A stretch of 18,835 nucleotides of DNA from NCBI GenBank assembly GCA_900771185.1, contig CAAGND010000026.1, forward strand, positions 1-18,835. The letters are read 5' to 3'. The notes under the pieces are model-generated. The model was given only the letters and a program-made list of their open reading frames with translations. It searched no databases and had not been told where the DNA came from. The DNA is from Clostridia bacterium (lineage in GTDB: Bacteria; Bacillota; Clostridia; Oscillospirales; Acutalibacteraceae). The position numbers were made by a program, and so were the translations under genes. Shown piece by piece: positions 7,888 to 15,756 of this stretch; position 1 is the stretch's first letter; every line of letters starts with the position of its first letter.

Positions 7888-10800
7888 TTATTTTTCATTA
7901 TAAACAATCGGTGATGATTGGATACCTATGGGAACAAGAACATATTCATAGCACCATTCGCATCCCTGTGTGCGCCATGAATTCGGGCCTATCCAATGGT
8001 AGTTGCAGTCGGCGAGATGCACGGTGCCGAAAGCATTTCTGCGATGGGTGTATAGCTTTATGTCAAGGCGGTGCGTGCCCGCGGCGACTTCGGATATTCT
8101 CAGACAGTAGGGCGGGAAAATGACTTCGCCCCTGCTCTCTCCGTCAAGGAAAACCTCGGTCAGCGTGCCCTCGTAATGCGGAATGTTTATGAGCAGGTCG
8201 CCGCCGTCGGAGTTTATATCCATATGATAGGTGATGTTTCCACCGTAGAAGGGCAGTCCCTGATTGACTATATTGCCGAACGCCAGTTTTTCGGTGAGAG
8301 GTATGAGCTTCTTGACTTTTCCTCTGACCTCAACTCCGAAATTGCCGAGCAGATAGCACCATTCAACATTGGTTCTGCGCCCGAACGGGAGGGTGATGTC
8401 GAGAATGTTTTCGCCTTTTCTTATATCCGGAAGAGCCACTGTCTTTATGGATTTGTCAACATACCAGCCGGTTATCTCCGCTTTTACTTTATCGCCGTTT
8501 AGATGTATATCCGCTTTTTCGGCATCCTCAAGAGCGAGCATGGCACCGCTTATGTCAAGAGTGCTGTCTATTTTGAATTTGAGAGATATCGTGTGCTCTG
8601 TCTTCGGTTCATCTATGACCCACGGCTGAACGACCGCACTGCCGCGCTTGGGCCAGGAGAGCTGTTCGCGGCAGATATTGTCAGCCCTGAGAAGCTCCTC
8701 CTCGTATTCTGAGAATTCTCCGCCGTCAAGGGCAAACCGTGCCGTGTCGAGCATCAGCACATTCGGCTCATCAAGCGTGTAGCCGACTTCAGCGGGAATC
8801 GGGAGCGGCTTTCTTTCCCGCTCCTCAGGAGCTGTGTATGCGCATTCTCCGCACCCCTTGTAAAGGCGCAGCAGCAGGCTGTCATATTCATACAGCCGCG
8901 CGCTTATGACGGTCTTTCCGTTTATGTATTCAAAACGTATGGGCTTTATCTCTCCGCTCATGGTGTCATACAGAGCGGGTGAAAACTCACCATCAAGCGT
9001 TATTCTTATATCTTTGCTGCGGGTGACGAATTTGTTGTAGGGGTCAACGGAGTTGGCAACAAAGAGCCAAAGGCTGTCGCCGTCATCACGTATCTGGTGA
9101 ACCAGTCCGTCCGGCAGATATCCGTCTGCAAGGCGGATGCTCAGCGTGCGGTAAGGCTCAAGCTCACTGAGAATGTCCGCTCGCGTGAACGGGATAAGGG
9201 TGCTCCTGCCGCAAAGCTCGGAGCCTCTTTCGCTGGGCTCGGCGTTTTGGAGCTTCGGTGCGCCGCCCATGAAGATGAGCTTTCCGCCCTCCGCCTGAAA
9301 TCTTTCAAGTCGGTCAAGCGTTGTGGAACGCAGAGTTTCACAGTCCGGGACGATAACAACATCATATTTCATTTCGCCGACGCGAAGAGGAGCGCCGCCC
9401 TCGCCGCACTGCTCCGGCAGAAGCGACTCGCTTATGAAATCAAAATCAACAGAACCGAAGAGAAGCCATTTTGTCAGGTTCTGAAATTTTTCGTCAAGCT
9501 CACGGCGCATCAGCCCCGATTTGTCGTTGGGACCCCAGTGCAGCCAATAGCTTTCAACGGGGTGTATAACACCGACGCGGACAACGGGTGTACCCCTTGC
9601 CATAGCGGTGTTGACACGCGCGAAATGATCCTCAATGCAGGAATATTTCTTGTACCACGGGGACTGATAGCTTATTGAGGCGGGATAGTCACGCTTGGCC
9701 TCGCCGGCCATGGAGACCCATGAAAGATGCTGAACACGGACGGTGACGCCGAGTGCCGCCTGCCAGTCGCCGTTGAGCTTGTGACCTCTGAAATCAAAGT
9801 TCCAGTCCGTCACTCCGTAAAGCTCCGAGAGCACACCCTCACGCCCAAATTGGTGAGCGGCGGACTGCGCCTGTTTCGCGGTGGTGTATTCCTTGCTGGA
9901 GCAGAGCATGTCAATGCCCGGCAGATCAAATCCTCTGTATGAGCGCATCGCCTCTCCGAGTGCCGCCGCCTGACTGTCAAGTGTGGGTTCTTCCATCATA
10001 TGCCCTGTGAGCGCAATGCCGTTCTTTCGACACCAGGCACCGCAGGTGTCGGCAAACGCGGAGGAGAAACGCTCTGCAATGTGGTCGTGATAGCGGTATC
10101 TCGCAGTCGAAACCGCGCCGCCGGGAAGATCCCAAAAGATTTCGGGAAGCTTCTCCATTATGTTCTGATTATATGTTTCGAAATAGGTGTCGGGGAAATC
10201 GTCCGTCCACGGCATGATAACATCGTGGGTGTCGGTTGAATTGTTGAGCCTGCCTTTGCGTGTGAACTGCGGCTCATCAGTGAATATGGCGGGCACTGTC
10301 TCGCCGAACTCATCACCGACATATTCCTTGTATTTCTCGTGCGTCACCTCAATAAAACGCTCAATTGCTTTTTTGTCAAGGGTGTTGACGTAGCTCTGAT
10401 TGTTGTACCACGGGTTGGAGCCGCTTATTTCAAGATATGCGTACCATTTTGTGCCCTTGGCTGGTTCATCCGCACCGATGGTTTTGTAGGAGGCGAGATA
10501 TCCGTCCTCATCAAGAGAAACGTCATAGCAGGCAAGAAGTCTGCCGTTTTCGCTGCGTGCGCCTCTTGAAGAAGAATCGTCCGTAAATCCGACTGTGCCG
10601 TTGTAGGGACGTGTTGTGAACAGCAGATGCCTTGAACGGAAACGCTCGTCTTTGGTCACAATTCCGCCGGCAGCTCCGGAAGGCCACCTGTCCTCATCGT
10701 AGAGCCATGCGAGCATATTTTCTTCCTTTGCTTTGTCAACGCAGGCTCTTATGAGACGCATGAATTCCTCACTGAGATATTCAGTCTCAAGACCGGTGCG

Positions 10801-10977
10801 CACATGCATGTGGAAACCGCCGAGTCCCATCTCCTTGAACACTTCGATCTGCCGCAGCAGCTCATCTTTGTCCAGCGCGCAGTTCCACGCCCAGAAAGGG
10901 GTGCCTCTGTATTCAGAAGTGGGGTTCTTAAAAAGCGAATCGGGGAGAGAGTTGAGATAGTTCTGCTTATAGATCAT
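7888..10977 (-). CDS. GH106-like glycoside hydrolase (putative alpha-L-rhamnosidase)
   Basis: 1029-residue protein with no signal peptide, so probably cytoplasmic and acting on imported oligosaccharides. The N-terminal barrel shows the pattern of the GH106/alpha-L-rhamnosidase-like group: PFWAWN (27-32), GLGGFHMHVRTGL (51-63) and LYDEDRWPSG (92-101). FTDEPQ (232-237) and GHMMEEPTLD further on supply likely acidic catalytic or calcium-binding residues. A middle region resembles a Rossmann-like glutamine-amidotransferase-like fold, and the C-terminus (about 770-1029) is beta-sandwich, with a second sugar-binding-like domain ending in WCYEYVLVP. Rhamnosidase activity is inferred; the group is broad and many members are uncharacterised. 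A CGGAGG site (complement of 10985-10990) lies 7 nt before the ATG. First gene of a two-gene minus-strand operon with the ceramidase-like gene. Confidence 0.8.
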   Translation of the reverse strand: MIYKQNYLNSLPDSLFKNPTSEYRGTPFWAWNCALDKDELLRQIEVFKEMGLGGFHMHVRTGLETEYLSEEFMRLIRACVDKAKEENMLAWLYDEDRWPSGAAGGIVTKDERFRSRHLLFTTRPYNGTVGFTDDSSSRGARSENGRLLACYDVSLDEDGYLASYKTIGADEPAKGTKWYAYLEISGSNPWYNNQSYVNTLDKKAIERFIEVTHEKYKEYVGDEFGETVPAIFTDEPQFTRKGRLNNSTDTHDVIMPWTDDFPDTYFETYNQNIMEKLPEIFWDLPGGAVSTARYRYHDHIAERFSSAFADTCGAWCRKNGIALTGHMMEEPTLDSQAAALGEAMRSYRGFDLPGIDMLCSSKEYTTAKQAQSAAHQFGREGVLSELYGVTDWNFDFRGHKLNGDWQAALGVTVRVQHLSWVSMAGEAKRDYPASISYQSPWYKKYSCIEDHFARVNTAMARGTPVVRVGVIHPVESYWLHWGPNDKSGLMRRELDEKFQNLTKWLLFGSVDFDFISESLLPEQCGEGGAPLRVGEMKYDVVIVPDCETLRSTTLDRLERFQAEGGKLIFMGGAPKLQNAEPSERGSELCGRSTLIPFTRADILSELEPYRTLSIRLADGYLPDGLVHQIRDDGDSLWLFVANSVDPYNKFVTRSKDIRITLDGEFSPALYDTMSGEIKPIRFEYINGKTVISARLYEYDSLLLRLYKGCGECAYTAPEERERKPLPIPAEVGYTLDEPNVLMLDTARFALDGGEFSEYEEELLRADNICREQLSWPKRGSAVVQPWVIDEPKTEHTISLKFKIDSTLDISGAMLALEDAEKADIHLNGDKVKAEITGWYVDKSIKTVALPDIRKGENILDITLPFGRRTNVEWCYLLGNFGVEVRGKVKKLIPLTEKLAFGNIVNQGLPFYGGNITYHMDINSDGGDLLINIPHYEGTLTEVFLDGESRGEVIFPPYCLRISEVAAGTHRLDIKLYTHRRNAFGTVHLADCNYHWIGPNSWRTQGCEWCYEYVLVPIGIQSSPIVYNEK

Positions 10978-11033
10978 CTGAATTCCTCCGAAAAATAATT
11001 TGTGTCGGTAAAAGAATGTCTTGCTATTTCAAT

Positions 11034-11042
11034 ATTATATCA
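11034..11042 (-). promoter_or_regulatory. Extended -10 promoter of the GH106-like/ceramidase-like operon
   Basis: On the minus strand the sequence reads TGATATAAT: a consensus TATAAT (11034-11039) with an upstream TGn extension (11040-11042). No good -35 hexamer is found at 16-18 nt (CACACA at 18 nt is weak), as expected for an extended -10 promoter. The predicted transcript starts near 11027, about 50 nt before the ATG at 10977. Confidence 0.65.
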
Positions 11043-11136
11043 TAAAAATCGTTAAATTGTGTGCCAAAAATAGGGGTCGTTTGCTGTGTATTTTGACGGA
11101 AAATCGATGTTAAAGCAAAAAAATCGGCACAATATA

Positions 11137-11165
11137 TTTACAAAGGCCGAATTCTGTGATAAAAT
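11137..11165 (+). promoter_or_regulatory. Sigma-A promoter of pyrR-uraA
   Basis: TTTACA (-35, 11137-11142), a 17-nt spacer and TAAAAT (-10, 11160-11165) preceded by TGn. Each hexamer is 5 of 6 to consensus. The predicted start, near 11172, places the PyrR-binding stem at the very 5' end of the transcript. Divergent from the GH106-like promoter about 100 bp away. Confidence 0.75.
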
Positions 11166-11172
11166 TAACAAA

Positions 11173-11206
11173 ACCTTTAAAAGCGGTGCAGAGACGCCGA
11201 CAAGGT
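11173..11206 (+). promoter_or_regulatory. PyrR-binding RNA stem-loop (anti-antiterminator)
   Basis: Lower stem ACCTT (11173-11177) with AAGGT (11202-11206). An asymmetric purine-rich internal bulge (AAAAG) follows. The upper stem is CGGTG (11184-11188) with CGCCG (11195-11199), capped by a CAGAGA hexaloop (11189-11194). This layout, including the CAGAGA loop, is the one known for PyrR targets in Bacillus. With UMP bound, PyrR would hold this structure and prevent the antiterminator. It sits directly upstream of pyrR. Confidence 0.88.
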
Positions 11207-11251
11207 GATGCGAAAAAAGCGGAATATCTATGCTTGAATTTTGCCTTGCCG
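11198..11251 (+). promoter_or_regulatory. Predicted antiterminator of the pyr leader
   Basis: The 3' arm of the PyrR loop, CGACAAGG (11198-11205), can pair with CCTTGCCG (11244-11251), the 5' arm of the terminator, with a single mismatch. This pairing excludes both the PyrR loop and the terminator, giving the read-through state when PyrR is not bound. Confidence 0.7.
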
Positions 11252-11274
11252 TACTCTGCGGCAAGGTATTTTTT
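11242..11274 (+). terminator. Attenuator terminator in the pyrR leader
   Basis: An 8-bp perfect stem CCTTGCCG (11244-11251) with CGGCAAGG (11259-11266), extended by G-T and T-A pairs, has a 7-nt loop and is followed by six T (11269-11274). It lies between the promoter and the pyrR start, so it must be a regulated attenuator. Confidence 0.9.
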
Positions 11275-11280
11275 ATGTTC

Positions 11281-11286
11281 GGGGGG
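11281..11286 (+). promoter_or_regulatory. Shine-Dalgarno of pyrR
   Basis: A GGGGGG run 6 nt before the ATG at 11293, just after the attenuator. It supports that start over an in-frame ATG at 11230, which lies upstream of the terminator stem and would put the attenuator inside the coding frame. Confidence 0.65.
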
Positions 11287-11292
11287 CTTAAA

Positions 11293-11826
11293 ATGGAGCG
11301 CAATGTTGAAATTATGGACAGCGGTGCATTCATGCGCACCTTAAAGCGCCTTGCCCATGAAATAGTGGAAAATAACTCCGAGCTGTCCGATGTGGCTCTC
11401 GTCGGGATTTTGCGCCGCGGTGCCACAATAGCCGATATGCTCGGCGATATAATATTTGATATTTCAGGCGTGCGTCTGCCGATAGGCTATATCGACATAA
11501 CGCTCTATCGTGACGACCTTAAAGAGATAGGAGAACAGCCGTCTGTCCGTGGCAGCAAAATTGATTTTGATGTCAGCGGGAAGACGGTTATTCTTATAGA
11601 TGATGTTATCTTCACCGGCAGAACCGTCCGCGCGGCGATGGAGGCCGTTATAGAGATGGGACGTCCGCGCAGGATAAGGCTGTGCGTTATGATTGACAGG
11701 GGGCATAGGGAACTGCCGATAAGAGCTGATTATATAGGCAAGAATGTGCCCACCTCAATGGAGGAGCAGATAAAGGTCATGGTCGAGGCGTTTGACGGCG
11801 AGTTTGCCGTCCGCCTTGTGAAATGA
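11293..11826 (+). CDS. pyrR: Bifunctional PyrR: pyr operon regulator / uracil phosphoribosyltransferase
   Basis: 177-residue cytoplasmic protein of the type I phosphoribosyltransferase fold. It binds pyr leader RNA when charged with UMP and causes transcription to stop; many members also make UMP from uracil and PRPP. The PRPP-binding motif VILIDDVIFTGRT is at residues 99-111. Other PyrR hallmarks are GILRRGA near the N-terminus, the GYIDITLYRDD stretch and DRGHRELPIRADYIGKN. The start at 11293 gives a family-normal N-terminus (MERNVEIMD then LKRLAHEI). The gene has its own PyrR-type attenuator, so it regulates itself and the uracil permease gene that follows after 70 nt. No pyr biosynthetic genes are in this window, so the remaining pyr genes must lie elsewhere. 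Confidence 0.95.
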   Translation: MERNVEIMDSGAFMRTLKRLAHEIVENNSELSDVALVGILRRGATIADMLGDIIFDISGVRLPIGYIDITLYRDDLKEIGEQPSVRGSKIDFDVSGKTVILIDDVIFTGRTVRAAMEAVIEMGRPRRIRLCVMIDRGHRELPIRADYIGKNVPTSMEEQIKVMVEAFDGEFAVRLVK

Positions 11827-11836
11827 TAGATGCGGC

Positions 11837-11881
11837 AAATATTTTGATGCGGCGAAAGCGGCATTGAAACGCAAAATATTT
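11837..11881 (+). promoter_or_regulatory. Structured RNA between pyrR and uraA
   Basis: Outer 10-bp perfect stem AAATATTTTG (11837-11846) with CAAAATATTT (11872-11881). An inner hairpin ATGCGGC-GAAA-GCGGCAT (about 11847-11864) has a GAAA tetraloop and one G-G mismatch. The stem ends 2 nt before the uraA Shine-Dalgarno (11884-11888). It lacks the CAGAGA loop of a PyrR site. A role in uraA translation or in mRNA processing is inference. Confidence 0.45.
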
Positions 11882-11883
11882 TT

Positions 11884-11888
11884 GGAGG
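11884..11888 (+). promoter_or_regulatory. Shine-Dalgarno of uraA
   Basis: GGAGG 8 nt before the ATG at 11897. An earlier in-frame ATG at 11864 lies inside the upstream hairpin and would make the true ribosome site coding, so 11897 is preferred. Confidence 0.8.
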
Positions 11889-11896
11889 TTGAAAAA

Positions 11897-13288
11897 ATGT
11901 CAAAGAAAAAAGTTGATTTCAGCAAAGGCATCTATGATGCCCGCGAGCTGGGCGCGCCCAAGATGCTTCTTTTGGGACTTCAGCACATGTTCGCTATGTT
12001 CGGCGCAACGGTTCTCGTTCCCGCGCTCACCGGTCTGAGCGTTTCCGCAACACTTCTGTTCGCGGGTCTCGGCACTCTTCTGTTCCACCTGCTCACAAAG
12101 GGCAAGGTTCCGGCGTTCCTCGGCTCGTCTTTCGCTTTCATCGGCGGCTATGCGGCAATCACACAGATAGGCACTGATGAGGCAGGAAACGCAATTCACG
12201 ATTATTCGCTTCTTCCTTACGCCTGCGTAGGCGTTGCCTGTGCCGGTCTGCTTTATCTCGTGCTCGCAGGCCTTATCAAAATCTTCGGCGCCAAAAAGGT
12301 TATGCGCTTCTTCCCGCCGATAGTAACAGGTCCCATCATCATCGCAATCGGTCTGACACTTTCCTCCTCCGCAATCAGCAACTGCTCCGCAAATTGGTTA
12401 GTCGCAGTTGTTGCAATAGCAATAGTTATCGTATGCAATATCTGGGGCAAGGGTATGGTCAAGATCATCCCGATTATGCTCGGTGTGCTCGGCTCCTCTC
12501 TGGTCGCCGTCATTCTTCACTTAACCGGAGTTATGCAGACTCTCGACCCCGGAAAGATCCAGGCTCTCAAGGATGCGGCGTGGATAGGACTTCCTTTCAA
12601 AATGGAAAACACCGTGTTCGGTCTGTTCAGCGGGGGAGTTGACACCTCGTTCCTTGTCACCGCGATAATCACTATTATGCCCATAGCTCTTGCAACAATG
12701 ATTGAGCATATCGGCGATATCAGTGCAATCTCCTCCACCTGCAATAAAAACTATATTGCGGACCCCGGCCTGCACAGAACACTCCTCGGCGATGGTCTTG
12801 CGACAATTCTCGCGTCTCTCTTCGGAGCTCCCGCGAACACCACCTATGGTGAGAACACAGGCGTTCTTTCCCTCTCCAAGGTCTATGACCCCAGAGTTAT
12901 CAGAATAGCGGCTGTTTTTGCGGCACTTGTTTCCTTCTCACCCAAGTTCTCAGCTCTTGTCAGCCTCATGCCCACAGCCACAATTGGCGGCGTTTCGCTC
13001 GTCCTCTACGGTATGATTTCGGCAGTCGGTGTGCGCAACGTTGTTGAGAACAAGGTTGACTTCGGCAAGAGCAGGAACGTTATCATCGCCGCTCTCATCC
13101 TTGTCCTCTCAATCGGTATCAACTATGCCGGCGCTATCCAGATCCCGATCGGCAGCATCACCATAAGCCTCTCAGGTCTTGCAGTCGGCGCGCTTGTAGG
13201 TATCATCCTCAACGCTGTTCTTCCCGGCAAGGACTATGAGTTCGGCGCGGACGAAAAGGGCGACCAGTCGGTCAACTTCAAAGTCTGA
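11897..13288 (+). CDS. uraA: Uracil permease, NCS2 family
   Basis: 463-residue inner-membrane uracil:proton symporter (uraA/pyrP type) of the nucleobase-cation symporter 2 family, with many hydrophobic segments. The two acidic residues that bind uracil in E. coli UraA (Glu241 and Glu290) have equivalents here at Glu270 in MIEHIGD and Glu319 in NTTYGENTG, with the same 49-residue spacing. The region between them (CNKNYIADPGLHRTLLGDG) and the C-terminal hydrophobic helices are also family-like. The N-terminus (MSKKKVDFSKGIYDA) is cytoplasmic. Located 70 nt after pyrR and under the same attenuator, so uptake should rise when pyrimidines are scarce. Xanthine or another nucleobase is less likely given the pyrR link. 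Confidence 0.94.
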   Translation: MSKKKVDFSKGIYDARELGAPKMLLLGLQHMFAMFGATVLVPALTGLSVSATLLFAGLGTLLFHLLTKGKVPAFLGSSFAFIGGYAAITQIGTDEAGNAIHDYSLLPYACVGVACAGLLYLVLAGLIKIFGAKKVMRFFPPIVTGPIIIAIGLTLSSSAISNCSANWLVAVVAIAIVIVCNIWGKGMVKIIPIMLGVLGSSLVAVILHLTGVMQTLDPGKIQALKDAAWIGLPFKMENTVFGLFSGGVDTSFLVTAIITIMPIALATMIEHIGDISAISSTCNKNYIADPGLHRTLLGDGLATILASLFGAPANTTYGENTGVLSLSKVYDPRVIRIAAVFAALVSFSPKFSALVSLMPTATIGGVSLVLYGMISAVGVRNVVENKVDFGKSRNVIIAALILVLSIGINYAGAIQIPIGSITISLSGLAVGALVGIILNAVLPGKDYEFGADEKGDQSVNFKV

Positions 13289-13308
13289 TAAACCCCAAAA
13301 ATAAAATT

Positions 13309-13340
13309 ATCCGGAGCGGGTAACCCGTTCCGGATTTTTT
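13309..13340. terminator. Terminator between uraA and the convergent peptidase gene
   Basis: 12-bp stem ATCCGGAGCGGG (13309-13320) with 13324-13335 (one G-T pair), a 3-nt loop and six T (13335-13340) on the plus strand. The upstream side is A-rich (13296-13307), so on the minus strand the stem is followed by a T-rich tract. It probably serves both convergent genes. Confidence 0.9.
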
Positions 13341-13377
13341 ATCATTTACCGTCAGCTGTGGCAGGGCTCAAAGACCG

Positions 13378-14472
13378 CTATGCTTTGAGCAGCTCGCACA
13401 GAAAACGCACGCAGTTTTCCATATCCTCAATTTTTATGTTCTCGGCTGTGGTGTGGACGTCCCGCATACCTGTGCCGATGTTCACAACATCTATGCCGTT
13501 TGCGGCGAGATTTGAAGCATCGCAACCGCCGAGCGTCTTTTCAAGATGCGGGGTGATTCCGGCACGCTCATATGCGGCGAAAACCGATTTTATAAAGGGG
13601 GAGTCGGGGCTCACCGTGAAGGCGCCCGAGTGGCGCTCACTCTCGCAGGTGTAGGTCGCGCCGTAAAAAGCGCATGCCTCCTCAACCGCGTCAACCGCCG
13701 TCTTTATGTGCTTCTGCACCGTATCCTCATCATAAGAGCGGAACTCCATATCGAAATCGGCCTTTGGCGCAACTATATTTGTAGCCCCCGGCGACAGGAA
13801 GTTGCTGATGTTCATCACACTTATGTCATCAACATGCCCGACCGGTATATTGTTTGCCGCGCGGGCAGCCGCTTTGAGAGCGTGTATGCCGTCCTCGGGG
13901 CAGATCCCCGCATGGGCGGCCTTGCCGGAAAAGTGAAAGGACATGACGATATTTGCGGCGGCGGAGTTCACTATTTCTCCGATTTCCTCGCCGTCAAGCA
14001 CAAGCGCCGAACGGCTTTTTATCTTGCCGTAATCGGCGAATTTCGACCCGAGCATGCCGACCTCCTCACACAGCGTGAACAGCACTTCTATCGGTCTGTG
14101 CGGTTTGCCGCTCTCAACAAGCCGGCGGGCAGCCTCGACTATTTCGGCAATTCCGGATTTGTCGTCGGCGCCGAGAATTGTCGTGCCGTCTGAATATATA
14201 TATCCGTTTTTCTCATGTGCCTTTATCCCGCATCCGGGCTTCACTGTATCGGTGTGACAGCAGAGCAGTATGCTCTCACCCTCTCCCGGCAGCCAGCCGT
14301 GGATATTGAAGCCGTTTGAGTTGCAGAACTGCCCCATTTCACTGCGCTCAACTTCAAAGCCTGTTTCGACAAGCTCTTGCTCAAGCTTCAGGCAGAAATC
14401 AAGCTCATTTCCGGTTTCGCTCCCGACCGATACATAGTCGATGAATGTCTTTGTAAGTCTCTGGGTGCTCAT
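13378..14472 (-). CDS. M20 family metallopeptidase, PepT-like
   Basis: 364-residue cytoplasmic di-zinc exopeptidase of the M20 family, close to the tripeptidase PepT-like group, releasing amino acids from small peptides. Metal and catalytic residues visible: HTDTV (His73, with catalytic Asp75), bridging Asp103 in GADDKSG, the EE pair (Glu136 general base, Glu137 ligand), Asp160 in VLDGEE and His340 in DVHTTAE. A dimerisation-type lid domain lies at about residues 176-285. AGGAGG (complement of 14478-14483) lies 5 nt before the ATG at 14472. Single minus-strand gene, convergent with uraA and divergent from the glycosyltransferase gene, with overlapping control regions. Exact peptide specificity is not known. 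Confidence 0.92.
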   Translation of the reverse strand: MSTQRLTKTFIDYVSVGSETGNELDFCLKLEQELVETGFEVERSEMGQFCNSNGFNIHGWLPGEGESILLCCHTDTVKPGCGIKAHEKNGYIYSDGTTILGADDKSGIAEIVEAARRLVESGKPHRPIEVLFTLCEEVGMLGSKFADYGKIKSRSALVLDGEEIGEIVNSAAANIVMSFHFSGKAAHAGICPEDGIHALKAAARAANNIPVGHVDDISVMNISNFLSPGATNIVAPKADFDMEFRSYDEDTVQKHIKTAVDAVEEACAFYGATYTCESERHSGAFTVSPDSPFIKSVFAAYERAGITPHLEKTLGGCDASNLAANGIDVVNIGTGMRDVHTTAENIKIEDMENCVRFLCELLKA

Positions 14473-14482
14473 AAATGCCTCC

Positions 14483-14510
14483 TTGACAAAACTTTGTTAT
14501 GTGATAATAT
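14483..14510 (+). promoter_or_regulatory. Promoter of the glycosyltransferase gene
   Basis: TTGACA (-35, 14483-14488, consensus), a 16-nt spacer and TAATAT (-10, 14505-14510, 4 of 6) with a TGn extension. A minus-strand TATTAT (14504-14509) may be the -10 of the peptidase gene, but no clear -35 goes with it. The -35 overlaps the peptidase ribosome site. Confidence 0.6.
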
Positions 14511-14520
14511 TTTGTTATCA
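14502..14520. promoter_or_regulatory. Operator-like palindrome in the divergent promoter
   Basis: TGATAA (14502-14507), 7-nt spacer, TTATCA (14515-14520). It covers the -10 and start region of the plus-strand promoter. A direct repeat TTTGTTAT (14493-14500 and 14511-14518) overlaps it. No candidate regulator gene is in the window. Confidence 0.4.
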
Positions 14521-14539
14521 GGGTGAACCTGTAACTTTC

Positions 14540-14545
14540 AAAGGA
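14540..14545 (+). promoter_or_regulatory. Shine-Dalgarno supporting a TTG start
   Basis: AAAGGA ends 10 nt before TTG at 14556. Two ATGs at 14546 and 14549 are too close to this site, lie in another frame, and stop after about 13 codons, so the TTG start fits best. Confidence 0.6.
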
Positions 14546-14555
14546 ATGATGAATT

Positions 14556-15671
14556 TTGAAAACGCTGCTTTTTCTCTGCAGCTATAAAGCGCCGTACGCG
14601 GGAAATTTTGTGTCAAGCCTGAAAGCTCTTGAAAAGGAGCTGAGCGGCAGGGGCATCACCTGCGTTTATTCGTTCGACAGCGGCGCGGTTGAGCGCGAGT
14701 GGTACAGAACGCTTGAAAACGAGGGCAGAACGCTTGAACCGTTTCATTTCGGAGCAGGCAAGTTCAGGGAATATTCGGAGCTTAAGCGGATAGTTAAAAA
14801 GTATAACGCCGATGCGGTATACGCCCACTTCGGCGCGCAGTCGCTGACGGGCATTTTCGCGGCGCTCAATCCGAAAATAAAGGTGTTCTGGCATATTCAT
14901 TCCGACTTCTCGCTCGGCAGAAAGCTCCCGCCGGCAAAGCGGCTGATGTATTTTGTCAATTACAGAATCCTTTCACGCTTTGTGTCAACGGCGGCAGTGT
15001 CCGAACAGTTGGCGGAAAAGATACCCGGCGCCGTTTATATCCCGAACGGCCTGGCGGCGGACAGAGCTCCTTCTTCCCGCAGCAGGGAGCAGGTCCGGGC
15101 TGATATCGGGGTCGGTGGGGAAGAGAAACTCGCGCTGATGTTCGCCTGGTCCCCGGAGGTCAAAGGCCTTGATATTGCGGCGCAGGCAGTTAAAAGCGTC
15201 CGGACGGACGAACGTGTGATTCTCGTTGTCGTCTGCGGCAGGGAGATGAACGCCGAAAGACTGTCAGCGTGGCTTTCGGAACGCACCGGTATTTCGGGGA
15301 ACGAGGACTTCCTGCGCTTTGTCCCTCCGGTCGAAAATGTCTTTGAATATTTTGAAGCCTGTGACTTCTTTATATCGGCTTCACGCTCCGAGGGTTTCCC
15401 AAGCTCGGTGCTCGAGTGCCTCGGTGCTGAGAGAACCTGCGTGTCAAGCGATATCCCCGCGGTCACCTCATGGGCAGGCGGGGTTGAAAGTGTATACTTT
15501 TTCAGGAGCGGCGATGCGTCAGACTGTGCCCGTGCCGTCAAAAGGGCTTTATCCGATCCGCCGGGAGAGAAAGCGCTGAGAGCGGGCGCCGCACTGGTAA
15601 AGGAACGTTATTCGGTTGAAAACTGGTGCAAAAACATTATAGCTTTTTTAGACAACGCAGCAAAACAATGA
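14556..15671 (+). CDS. GT4-like glycosyltransferase (GT-B fold), TTG start
   Basis: 371-residue cytoplasmic retaining glycosyltransferase of the GT4 type, which moves a sugar from a nucleotide donor to an acceptor, often in cell-surface or exopolysaccharide synthesis. The C-terminal donor-binding half carries the EX7E motif SRSEGFPSSVLECLGA with Glu279 and Glu287. The N-terminal half has an HFGAQS acceptor-side loop and HIHSDF. No membrane segment is seen. The start is TTG at 14556, since no in-frame ATG with a ribosome site precedes the conserved N-terminal strand KTLLFLCSY. First gene on the plus strand after a divergent promoter; a 99-nt gap separates it from the GH27 gene, with no clear terminator between. 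Substrate cannot be named. No other surface-polysaccharide genes are present here. Confidence 0.88.
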   Translation: MKTLLFLCSYKAPYAGNFVSSLKALEKELSGRGITCVYSFDSGAVEREWYRTLENEGRTLEPFHFGAGKFREYSELKRIVKKYNADAVYAHFGAQSLTGIFAALNPKIKVFWHIHSDFSLGRKLPPAKRLMYFVNYRILSRFVSTAAVSEQLAEKIPGAVYIPNGLAADRAPSSRSREQVRADIGVGGEEKLALMFAWSPEVKGLDIAAQAVKSVRTDERVILVVVCGREMNAERLSAWLSERTGISGNEDFLRFVPPVENVFEYFEACDFFISASRSEGFPSSVLECLGAERTCVSSDIPAVTSWAGGVESVYFFRSGDASDCARAVKRALSDPPGEKALRAGAALVKERYSVENWCKNIIAFLDNAAKQ

Positions 15672-15756
15672 TAGCACATTCTGCTTGCTTTAACAAGTGC
15701 GCAGTTGTCAAAAACAGGCATGCACACAGCAAGCTTAAATAAATACTTTAATTTTG

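Noticed and set aside
11056..11130. Loose inverted repeat TGTGCC...GGCACA in the divergent GH106-like/pyrR gap
   Set aside because: Only six bases per arm, separated by over 60 nt, and not centred on either promoter; likely chance.
14546..14587. Short ATG frame before the glycosyltransferase as the real start or a leader peptide
   Set aside because: It stops after about 13 codons, lies in a different frame, and its ATG is too close to the AAAGGA site; no regulatory pattern such as repeated codons is visible.
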